From: DATFMP01 sp041477795
Lineage (GTDB): Bacteria; SAR324; JACQKK01
Reading direction: 5' to 3'
DNA length: 29,569 nucleotides
Assembly (NCBI GenBank): GCA_041477795.1
Contig: JBGOUY010000014.1
Location: forward strand, 1 to 29,569
Shown here one piece after another: positions 23,022-29,569 of this stretch; position 1 is the stretch's first letter, and each line of letters begins with the position of its first letter. The position numbers and the translations under genes are program-made. Below the pieces are notes generated by a model. It did no database searches, was not told the DNA's origin, and saw only the letters and a list, made by a program, of their open reading frames with translations.

Positions 23022-23095
23022 CGGGGCGTGGCGCAGCCTGGTAGCGCGCATCCTTGGGGTGGATGAGGCCGGAGGTTCAAATCCTCTCGCCCCGA
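23022..23095 (+). tRNA. tRNA-Pro (anticodon GGG)
   Basis: Full cloverleaf, 74 bases. Acceptor CGGGGCG pairs with CGCCCCG and the discriminator is A. The D arm has GCGC stems around AGCCTGGTA. The anticodon stem CATCC/GGATG encloses TTGGGGT with anticodon GGG. The T arm is GGAGG TTCAAAT CCTCT. The 3' CCA is not encoded (TTC follows the discriminator), so it must be added by CCA nucleotidyltransferase. Confidence 0.96.
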
Positions 23096-23261
23096 TTCCA
23101 ATCCGCCTGTCGCGTCGATCCGCGGCGACATCGAGGCCGGACGAGGCCCGGGAGGTCACCCTGCGGGGTGCGTCCGGGTCGGCCCGGCCGGGCTCGGATG
23201 CCACCGTCGGTCGCGCGCCGGGTGCAGGCCCAACCGTCCATCCCTTCAGCCCGTGCAGCGC

Positions 23262-25436
23262 ATGCGCGAGCAGCGCACCGATCCCGCGACGCCCGCAGCA
23301 GGGGCTCCGCCCGGCGAAAGTTCGATCTTCGCCGAGCAGGTGGCGCTCGTGCGGCGCACGGTGCGGCTTTCCCTGCCCGCGCTGATCGTCAATGCCCTCG
23401 CCCTGACCTTTGTGCTGTGGCCGGTGCAGCCGCGCCAGCCGCTGCTGGTGTGGCTGGCCGTGCTCTGCGCGCTTACGGCCCTGCGCTGGCTGCACCATCT
23501 GCGCAGCGCGCGAAGCATCGGGACCCCTGCCGGGCGGTTGCGCTGGCACCGGATCTTCACGCTGTTCGTAGTGCTCTCCGGGTTGGCCTGGGGCTCCGCG
23601 GCGCTGGTCACACCCATGAGCGACCCGACGCAGCTGGTCTTCATGGCCTTCCTCACGGGCGGCCTTGCGGCCGGCGGCATGGTGGCCTATGCCGCCCTGG
23701 AATGGCTCCCGCACGCCTTCCTGCTCCCTGCCGCCGGTTGCGTCGCACTGGCGCTGGCCCTGCGGGGCGACCGGATGTCGTGGGTCATGGCGGCCATGAT
23801 GATGGTGTTCGGGGCGCTGCTGGCCGTGATGGCCAGGGGCATGCACCACACCCTCCGCAGGAGCCTGCGCCTGCGCGAGGAGAACCGCGGTCTGGTGGCC
23901 TACCTGACCGATGCCAAGGCTGGCGCGGAGCGCCTGAATGCGGACCTGACCCAGCGCATCGCCGAGCGTGAGCGCGCCGAGCGCGCCCTGCGCGAGTCCG
24001 AGGAGCGATTCCGCAGCCTGGTGGAGAGCGCCACGGACGGCATCGGCTTCACCTTCGAGGGGCGCATCTACTACGCCAACCAGGCCGCGCTGGACCTGAT
24101 CGGCTATTCCGCCGAAGAGGTGCTGGGCAAGCCGATCGAGCAGTTCCTGGCCGCCACCACGCTCAGCAAGGACCAGATCTATCAGCGTTACCTGGACCGC
24201 ATTGCCGGCAAGCCCGTGCCGCAGCATTACGAGACGCAGATGGTGCGCAAGGACGGCAGCATCATCGACGTGATGTTCTCCAATTCGCTCGTCTCGCTGG
24301 ACGGCAGGCAGGGCGTGATGTCCCTGGTTAAGGACATCACCGAGCGCAAGAAGGCCGAGCACGAGCTGCGCGTGGCGAAGGAGACGGCGGAGGAGGCGAC
24401 GCTGCTCAAGGACCAGTTCGTCTCCCTGCTGGCGCACGACCTGCGCGCGCCGCTCAACTCCATCGTCAGCATCCTCTCGCTCTTGGGCGGGGAGGGCGAG
24501 CGGCCGCTGCCGTCCGAGCAGCGGCGCATGGTGCGCATGGCTGCCGAGCAGGGCGACGCCACGCTGCGCATGATCGAGGACCTGCTGAGCGTGAGCCGGC
24601 TGCACACCGGCAAGCTCAAGCCCGAGTGGCGATTCGTGGACGCCACCTCCATCACGGCGACGGCGGCGAGCCTGCTCAAGGCGTTGGCGGTGGAAAAGCA
24701 GATCTCCCTGCTGGACGAGGTGCCGCACCACACGCGGCTCTATACGGACGCGGAGATGTTCAGCAAGGTGATCTACAACCTGCTCTCCAACGCGGTGAAG
24801 TTCTGCCCGCGCGGTGGGCACGTCCGCCTGTTCGTTCCCGCCGACCGGCCCACCACGGTGGCCGTGCAAGACAATGGGGGCGGCGTGAGGCCCGATCTGG
24901 TGGACAACCTGTTCCGCCACGAGGTGAAGACCAGCACGGCCGGCACGGCCGGCGAGCGCGGAACGGGCCTGGGCCTGCCGCTCAGCCAGGACCTGATGCG
25001 GGCGCTGGGCGGGGAGATCACGCTGGAATCCACGGGTGCCCAGGGCAGTGTCTTCTATGCCACGCTGCCGGTCGTGCGGCCCAAGGTGCTGGTGGTGGGC
25101 CGCGACGAGTCGCTGGTCCTGTTCGCGCGCCCGCACCTGGAGAGCATCGACGCGGAATTCGTCGCGGCGGCGGACGGCGACGAAGCGGTGCGCGCGTTGG
25201 AGGAGGACGGCGCGCACCTGGTGATCGTGGAGGCGGACCTGCGCGGCAATGGCGGGCTGCTGCTCCAGCGCCTGCGCGAGGCGCGCGGGGGCCGCTCCGT
25301 GCCGCTGATGGTGATCGCGGACAAGTCCGAAGCGGGCCTGCTGGAGCAGGGCTTCCGCATGGGCGCGGACGAGATCGTCGTCAAGCCGCTGGTGCCGGAC
25401 GATTTCCTGGTGCGGCTGCGGCGCTTCATCAACTGA
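23262..25436 (+). CDS. Hybrid PAS histidine kinase with degenerate C-terminal receiver
   Basis: Membrane sensor kinase of 724 residues. Order: six hydrophobic segments (about residues 35-195, e.g. LSLPALIVNALALTFVLW and WVMAAMMMVFGALLAVMA), a coiled-coil linker, and a PAS domain with its C-terminal cap (EERFRSLVESATDGIGFTFE to VKDITERKKAEHELR). The HisKA box LLAHDLRAPLNSI follows with His392, then HATPase_c with NLLSNAVKF, VQDNGGGV and GTGLGLPLSQDL. A receiver-like domain ends the protein. There the phospho-acceptor Asp is Glu657 (LVIVEADL) and the usual acidic pair reads VGRD, although the KP near the end (IVVKPL) remains. ATG 23262 is chosen; GTG 23253 is also possible. No response-regulator gene adjoins, so it is an orphan kinase. 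Confidence 0.9.
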   Translation: MREQRTDPATPAAGAPPGESSIFAEQVALVRRTVRLSLPALIVNALALTFVLWPVQPRQPLLVWLAVLCALTALRWLHHLRSARSIGTPAGRLRWHRIFTLFVVLSGLAWGSAALVTPMSDPTQLVFMAFLTGGLAAGGMVAYAALEWLPHAFLLPAAGCVALALALRGDRMSWVMAAMMMVFGALLAVMARGMHHTLRRSLRLREENRGLVAYLTDAKAGAERLNADLTQRIAERERAERALRESEERFRSLVESATDGIGFTFEGRIYYANQAALDLIGYSAEEVLGKPIEQFLAATTLSKDQIYQRYLDRIAGKPVPQHYETQMVRKDGSIIDVMFSNSLVSLDGRQGVMSLVKDITERKKAEHELRVAKETAEEATLLKDQFVSLLAHDLRAPLNSIVSILSLLGGEGERPLPSEQRRMVRMAAEQGDATLRMIEDLLSVSRLHTGKLKPEWRFVDATSITATAASLLKALAVEKQISLLDEVPHHTRLYTDAEMFSKVIYNLLSNAVKFCPRGGHVRLFVPADRPTTVAVQDNGGGVRPDLVDNLFRHEVKTSTAGTAGERGTGLGLPLSQDLMRALGGEITLESTGAQGSVFYATLPVVRPKVLVVGRDESLVLFARPHLESIDAEFVAAADGDEAVRALEEDGAHLVIVEADLRGNGGLLLQRLREARGGRSVPLMVIADKSEAGLLEQGFRMGADEIVVKPLVPDDFLVRLRRFIN

Positions 25437-25621
25437 GCCCGGCCGCGGCGCAGCCTGGGGCGCGCGCGAGCGGCTGCCGCCTGCTCCGACGCAGCTTGAC
25501 TTTGGCCGCCCGGTGCCGCAAGGTTTTTAGCGTTAAGCCCTGTTTTCGCAAGGATTGTTCCGCTGGCCGAACGCGTCTGCGCGGGCCGCGGCGGGCCTGC
25601 GAGCCGGGCCGGCATGCTTGG

Positions 25622-25692
<71 letters not shown>

Positions 25693-25746
25693 CGTCCCGC
25701 CTGCGGTTCCGCAGCCGCACTGCAGCCTGACCCACCAGCGGCACCC

Positions 25747-25830
25747 GCCTGGGTGGCGGAATTGGTAGACGCAAGGGACTTAAAATCCCTCGGGGCTTGC
25801 CCCATCCGGGTTCGAGACCCGGCCCAGGCA
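25747..25830 (+). tRNA. tRNA-Leu (anticodon UAA)
   Basis: 84-base class II tRNA. Acceptor GCCTGGG pairs with CCCAGGC and the discriminator is A. Anticodon stem AGGGA/TCCCT holds CTTAAAA with anticodon TAA. The long variable arm is CGGGGCTTGCCCCA and the T arm CCGGG TTCGAGA CCCGG. CCA is not encoded (TTT follows). The 177 bases to the next gene hold a GCATCC/GGATGC hairpin at 25895-25909 and are less GC-rich than the rest. Confidence 0.96.
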
Positions 25831-26007
25831 TTTAGCAGTTTCAATTACTGAGTTTGAATTCGGCGTCGCGTCCGTTGAGACGCTCACTGCGAGGGCATCC
25901 CAAGGATGCAGGAACGGCCTGACCCCTGAGGAGGGCTCCGCGGTCCCGCCTTTGGCTGGATCGGGCATCTGAAATTTGGCCGCTGCCACCGGTTCTTGAG
26001 ACGGCCC

Positions 26008-27492
26008 CTATTTGTCCGATGGCCGCTCCGGGAAGAAGTGCACGCCGAAGTTGCGCTGCGGATCCATCTCCGTCACCAGACGCCCCAGTGGGCGCGCGGG
26101 CTCGGACGGCTCGCGGCGCAGGAACCGCCCCGAGCCTCGCTCCACGTGCAGCTCGCCACCGTCGCAGACCACGCGGCCACGGCTGATCACCGTCACGGGC
26201 CAGCCGGTGAGGTCGCGGCCCGCATAGGGTGTGTAGCCCGTGTTGTCGTGCAGCAGCTCGGCCGTCACGTGCACTTTTTTGTCCGGGTCCCAGATCGCCA
26301 GGTCGGCGTCGCTCCCGATGGCGATGGTGCCTTTGCGCGGATAGAGCCCATAGAGCTTGGCCGCGTTGGTGGAGGCCAGCGCCACGAAGCGGTTGACGTC
26401 GAGGCGCCCCTCCTGCACGCCCCCGGAGAACAACAACGGCAGCCGCAGCTCGATGCCCGGCACCCCCATGGGGATTTCCTTGAAGGAGGCGTCGCGGCCC
26501 TTGATGAGCTTGCCGCCCTCGTCGAAGCGGAAGGGGGCGTGATCGGAGGAAAACACCTGGAACGTCCCGTTGCCCAGCCCTCTCCACATGGCCTGCTGCG
26601 CCGCCTCGTCGCGCACCGGCGGGCTGCAGCAGAACATGGCGCCGTCCAGGTTCGGGCGGTCGAGGTCCTTGGCGGTCAGGAAGAGGTACTGCGGGCAGGT
26701 TTCGCCATAGATGCGCAGGCCACGGCCCTGGGCCCAGCGGATCTGCTCCATGGATTCCTCCGCGGAGACGTGCACGATCAGGATCGGCACGTCCATCAGC
26801 TCGGACAGGCTGATGGCGCGGTGCGTGGCCTCGCCTTCCGCCAGGCGCGCGTGGCTGACCGCGTGATAGCGGGGCGCGCGGTGCCCGCCGGCCAGCAGGC
26901 GTTCGCCCAGCCAACGGATCATGTCGTGATTCTCCGCGTGCACCATCATCATGGCGCCCTCGCGGCGGGCCACGCTCAGCACTTCCAGCATCTGGTAGTC
27001 GTCCAGCTTCAGCAGATCATAGGTCATGTAGACCTTGAGCGAGGTATAGCCCTCGTGGATCAGGGCGGGCAGCTCGCGCTGCAGCACCTCCTCGCTGGGA
27101 TCCGACACGATAAGGTGAAACGCATAGTCGATCACGGCCTTGGGTCCCGCGCGCTCGTGATACTCCTCCACGGTGCGGCGCAGCGACGTGCCCCGGTGCT
27201 GCGCGGCGAAGGGAATCACCGTCGTGTTGCCGCCGAAGGCCGCGGAAACGGTGCCCGAATAGAAGTCGTCGGCGTTCATGATGCCCGCGGAGGACTTCTG
27301 CTCGATGTGGACGTGACTGTCGATGCCGCCCGGCAGCACCAGCTTGTCGCGGGCGTCGATCTCCTGCGCGCCCGCAGGCAGGTCGCGAGCCAGGGCGACG
27401 ATGGCGCCCTGACGCACGCCGATGTCGCAGGTCATGCGATCGACGGCCGTGACGACTGTGCCGCCGCGGATCACCAAGTCGTAGTCGGCCAT
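26008..27492 (-). CDS. Dihydropyrimidinase / D-hydantoinase
   Basis: Binuclear zinc cyclic-amidohydrolase that opens dihydropyrimidines or 5-substituted hydantoins to N-carbamoyl (beta-)amino acids. 494 residues. All metal ligands are present: HVHIE (His60, His62), the carboxylated lysine Lys153 in SLKVYMTYD, His185 (MVHAENHD), His241 (IVHVSAEE), and Asp317 in FSSDHAPF. ATG 27492 follows GAGAGGAG closely. The C-tail is hydrophilic. It is the last gene after two polar-amino-acid permeases (52-base gap), suggesting that the imported compound, or one derived from it, is the substrate. The catalytic class is strong; dihydropyrimidine versus hydantoin preference cannot be told. Confidence 0.93.
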   Translation of the reverse strand: MADYDLVIRGGTVVTAVDRMTCDIGVRQGAIVALARDLPAGAQEIDARDKLVLPGGIDSHVHIEQKSSAGIMNADDFYSGTVSAAFGGNTTVIPFAAQHRGTSLRRTVEEYHERAGPKAVIDYAFHLIVSDPSEEVLQRELPALIHEGYTSLKVYMTYDLLKLDDYQMLEVLSVARREGAMMMVHAENHDMIRWLGERLLAGGHRAPRYHAVSHARLAEGEATHRAISLSELMDVPILIVHVSAEESMEQIRWAQGRGLRIYGETCPQYLFLTAKDLDRPNLDGAMFCCSPPVRDEAAQQAMWRGLGNGTFQVFSSDHAPFRFDEGGKLIKGRDASFKEIPMGVPGIELRLPLLFSGGVQEGRLDVNRFVALASTNAAKLYGLYPRKGTIAIGSDADLAIWDPDKKVHVTAELLHDNTGYTPYAGRDLTGWPVTVISRGRVVCDGGELHVERGSGRFLRREPSEPARPLGRLVTEMDPQRNFGVHFFPERPSDK

Positions 27493-27544
27493 GGCTCCTC
27501 TCAATCGATGGAGTGGGTTCGCCTGTGCGGATTCGCCATGCGGC

Positions 27545-28216
27545 CTAACGTGGGGTCATCATCTGCCGCTCGAACCGGGAGACGATACGCACGATCGGCC
27601 ACAGCAGCACCAGGTACGTCAATGCGGCCATCATCAATGGCGTGGGGTTGTAGACGAGGCCCTGGGCAATGCGCGCCGAGCGCAATAATTCCGGCAACGC
27701 GACGGCGGACGCCACCGCCGTGATCTTGATCACTTCCAGCGTGTTGGTCGTCAGCGGCGGCACCACGTTGCGCACGGCCTGGGGCAGCACGACCCAGAGC
27801 ATCGCCTGCAGGGCGGACAGCCCGGTGGAGCGTGCCGCTTCGCTCTGCCCGCGCGGGATGGATTCGATGCCCGCGCGGAAGATCTCCCCGTAGTACCCCG
27901 AGCTGTTGAGCGTCAGCGCCAGCACGGCGGCCGGGAATTCCCGCAGCTCCAGGCCCAGGAAGGGCAGACCGTAAAAGATCACGATCAGCAGCACCAGGGG
28001 CGGGAAGGCCCGCATGAAGTCCACGTACAGCACCAGCAGGACGTTGAGCCAACGGGATCGGAAGGTATAGAGCACGGCCACGGTCAGACCGACCAATACG
28101 CCCAGGGGCACGCAGGCCAGCACCAGCAGGAGGGTGGTCCACAAGCCGCTGAGGAGCAGCGGATACACCTCGCGGATCGTATCCAGGTTGAAGAAGCTCT
28201 CGACGATCAACTCCAT
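27545..28216 (-). CDS. Polar amino acid ABC transporter permease (second)
   Basis: HisM/GlnP-type permease, 223 residues. It starts MELIVESFFNL at ATG 28216, five bases after the preceding permease stop, without its own strong ribosome site, so reinitiation is likely. TM segments include LLLSGLWTTLLLVLACVPLG and PLVLLIVIFYGLPFLG. The coupling loop is RAGIESIPRGQSEAARSTGL followed by WVVLPQAVRN. The shared EAARSTGL and LPQA shows it is paralogous to the other permease and forms a heterodimer with it. No binding-protein gene is inside the window; it may lie beyond the right edge. Confidence 0.92.
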   Translation of the reverse strand: MELIVESFFNLDTIREVYPLLLSGLWTTLLLVLACVPLGVLVGLTVAVLYTFRSRWLNVLLVLYVDFMRAFPPLVLLIVIFYGLPFLGLELREFPAAVLALTLNSSGYYGEIFRAGIESIPRGQSEAARSTGLSALQAMLWVVLPQAVRNVVPPLTTNTLEVIKITAVASAVALPELLRSARIAQGLVYNPTPLMMAALTYLVLLWPIVRIVSRFERQMMTPR

Positions 28217-28221
28217 ACGCG

Positions 28222-28896
28222 TCAGTGGCTCCAGACAGCGTAGCGCTTCTCGATCCGGCGGCTGAGCCGCACCAGCGGCGCGAAAATGATCAGGTACATC
28301 ACCGCTCCCATCATCAGCGGCGTGGGGTTGGCCGCCTGGGCCTGCGCGCTCGAGGCGCGATTGATGATCTCCTGCACCGCGATCACCGAAGCCAGCGACG
28401 TGCCCTTGGTGATCGCGATCGTGCGGTTGGTGAGGGGCGGAATGGCCAGCCGGATCGCCTGCGGCAGCACCACATAGCGCAACGCGTCCAGAAAGCCCAG
28501 ACCCGTGGAGCGCGCGGCCTCCCACTGTCCCCGCTGCACCGAGGTAAAGCCCGCCCAGAAGTTTTCCTCGGCGAATGCGGCCAGCACGAACACCAGGCTG
28601 AGCGTGGCGGCCCAGAAGGCGCTCAGCCGGATCCCCACATAGGGCAGCCCGAAGTACATGAAAACGATGATGACCAACTGCGGAATGGCGCGGAAGACGT
28701 CCACGAAGACCATCAACGCCCAGTTCACCGGACGCACCCGGAACGTGCGCACCACCGCCAGCAGCAGCCCCAGCCACAGTCCTGCCACCGCGATGATCGC
28801 GGCCATCTGTACCGTCACGACGAACCCCCCGAGCATGTCGGGGAGGTACCGCCAGAACACTTCCCAGTTGAAATAGTAGTAGATCAGCTCCTGCAC
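28222..28896 (-). CDS. Polar amino acid ABC transporter permease (first)
   Basis: HisQ/GlnP-type inner-membrane permease, 224 residues, starting GTG 28896 with AAGGAG six bases upstream (43 bases after the ATPase stop). Hydrophobic segments include VVTVQMAAIIAVAGLWLGLL and PQLVIIVFMYFGLPYVG. The ATPase-contact loop is GFTSVQRGQWEAARSTGLGF, then VVLPQAIRLAIPPLTN, typical of this family. It probably moves a polar amino acid or related compound; specificity rests on an unseen binding protein. Confidence 0.92.
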   Translation of the reverse strand: MQELIYYYFNWEVFWRYLPDMLGGFVVTVQMAAIIAVAGLWLGLLLAVVRTFRVRPVNWALMVFVDVFRAIPQLVIIVFMYFGLPYVGIRLSAFWAATLSLVFVLAAFAEENFWAGFTSVQRGQWEAARSTGLGFLDALRYVVLPQAIRLAIPPLTNRTIAITKGTSLASVIAVQEIINRASSAQAQAANPTPLMMGAVMYLIIFAPLVRLSRRIEKRYAVWSH

Positions 28897-28939
28897 AGCC
28901 GACTCCTTGCATCCGCCGTTCGGGGGACCGCAGTGGACC

Positions 28940-29569
28940 TCAGGGACGCAGCACGCGCTCCAGGAATTCCCGGGTGCGAGGATGCTCCGGATTGCTGAAG
29001 ATGCGCTGCGGGGGGCCCTCTTCGATGATGCCGCCGTCCTCCATCACCAGCACACGGTCGGCCGCCTCGCGGGCAAAAGCCATCTCGTGGCTGACGACCA
29101 CCATCGTCATGCCCTCGTCCTTCAGGCGGCGCATCACGTTGAGGACGCCGCCCACCAGCTCCGGGTCGAGCGAGGACGTGGGCTCGTCGAACAGGATGAC
29201 TTTCGGGGAGAGGGCCAGCGCCCGCGCGATGCCGACGCGCTGCTGCTGGCCGCCGGAAAGCTGTCCGGGATAGGCATCCATCTTGTCTTGCAGTCCGACT
29301 TCATCCAGGGCCGCCCGTGCGCGCTGTTCGGCCTCCTGGCGCGTCAGTCCGAGCACCTTGCGGGGGGCCAGCGTCACGTTGCCGAGCGCGGTCATGTGCG
29401 GGTACAGGTTGAAGCTCTGGAACACAAAGCCGATCTGGCGGCGCACCTCGTTGAGGTTCACCGTGGGCGAGGTCACTTCCATGCCGTCCACCACGATCTG
29501 GCCCCGCGTGGGCTCCTCCAGTCGATTGATGCAGCGCAGAAAGGTGCTCTTGCCGGCTCCCGAGGGACC
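28940..29569 (-). CDS. Polar amino acid ABC transporter ATP-binding protein (N-terminus outside window)
   Basis: GlnQ/HisP-type ATPase. The window edge cuts it exactly at the Walker A loop GPSGAGKSTFLRCINRLE, so about 30-40 N-terminal residues are missing. Present: the Q-loop IGFVFQSFNLYPHMT, signature LSGGQQQRVGIARAL, Walker B VILFDEPTSSLDPELV, switch His in VVSHEM, and the C-terminal EEGPPQRIFSNPEHPRTREF typical of this subfamily. It drives the two permeases that follow on the same strand. It is the only ABC ATPase in the window and belongs to a different importer class from the carbohydrate permeases at 4207-7600. Confidence 0.95.
   Translation of the reverse strand, partial: GPSGAGKSTFLRCINRLEEPTRGQIVVDGMEVTSPTVNLNEVRRQIGFVFQSFNLYPHMTALGNVTLAPRKVLGLTRQEAEQRARAALDEVGLQDKMDAYPGQLSGGQQQRVGIARALALSPKVILFDEPTSSLDPELVGGVLNVMRRLKDEGMTMVVVSHEMAFAREAADRVLVMEDGGIIEEGPPQRIFSNPEHPRTREFLERVLRP

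Noticed and set aside
23096..23261. Possible small RNA between tRNA-Pro and the kinase gene
   Set aside because: Only generic GC-rich stems; no recognisable RNA family or promoter/terminator pair.
22920..25217. Very long minus-strand open frame (765 codons) across the kinase gene
   Set aside because: It is antisense to a kinase with all motifs and also runs through tRNA-Pro and both promoters. It is a by-product of high GC at third positions.
28217..28912. N-terminal extension of the second amino-acid permease, making a 455-codon frame
   Set aside because: It overlaps the first permease in a shifted frame; family homology begins at ATG 28216.

Overview
The window is very GC-rich bacterial chromosome with densely packed genes and no rRNA, CRISPR array, insertion sequence or phage gene that I can see. 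The taxon is uncertain. The HU-type protein (YTGRNPKTGE, PKKELPFFRAGK) looks like the deltaproteobacterial, Acidobacteria or Rokubacteria type. An LLM-type flavin/F420 oxidoreductase, Tat-exported binding proteins and three tRNA genes without encoded CCA also suggest a GC-rich soil or sediment Gram-negative bacterium. This is inference only.

Layout. 1-954: 3'-truncated M20 deacetylase (ArgE-like), minus strand. 1161-1922: HpcH/HpaI aldolase, plus strand. 1932-2568: a HigB/HigA toxin-antitoxin pair with a perfect inverted repeat touching the higB start codon. 2635-9130: a minus-strand carbohydrate-uptake operon in the order binding protein, permease, paralogous binding protein, permease, FGGY kinase. 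It has no ATPase gene. A well-formed promoter with an overlapping palindrome lies about 390 bp upstream of it. 9863-13935: plus-strand genes for an isocitrate/isopropylmalate-type dehydrogenase, SurE, an unrecognised Pro/Ala-linker protein and a PaaG-like enoyl-CoA hydratase/isomerase. 14138-17065: minus-strand NAD kinase, an unrecognised two-TM protein and a TPR protein. 17200-18228: LLM oxidoreductase. 18329-18661: HU/IHF-like protein with an acidic tail. 19027-19710: DsbA-family cytoplasmic protein. 19768-22848: minus-strand trpS, an overlapping conserved gene of uncertain function, and an MscS-type channel. 23022-25830: tRNA-Pro(GGG), a six-TM PAS hybrid histidine kinase with a degenerate receiver, tRNA-Cys(GCA) and tRNA-Leu(UAA). 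26008-29569: minus-strand dihydropyrimidinase/hydantoinase downstream of two polar-amino-acid ABC permeases and an ATPase cut by the window edge.

The biology is mostly scavenging catabolism (one carbohydrate and one amino-acid/cyclic-amide uptake system, each with a metabolic enzyme) plus housekeeping (trpS, nadK, surE, tRNAs, HU). I found no clearly new defence or mobile system. The least ordinary items are the interleaved duplicate binding proteins without an ATPase, their promoter/operator with a G7 tract in the spacer, the kinase's receiver with Glu at the phospho-site, a dehydrogenase with Phe where the family has catalytic Tyr, and two unrecognised linker proteins (12101-12946 and 15128-16006).
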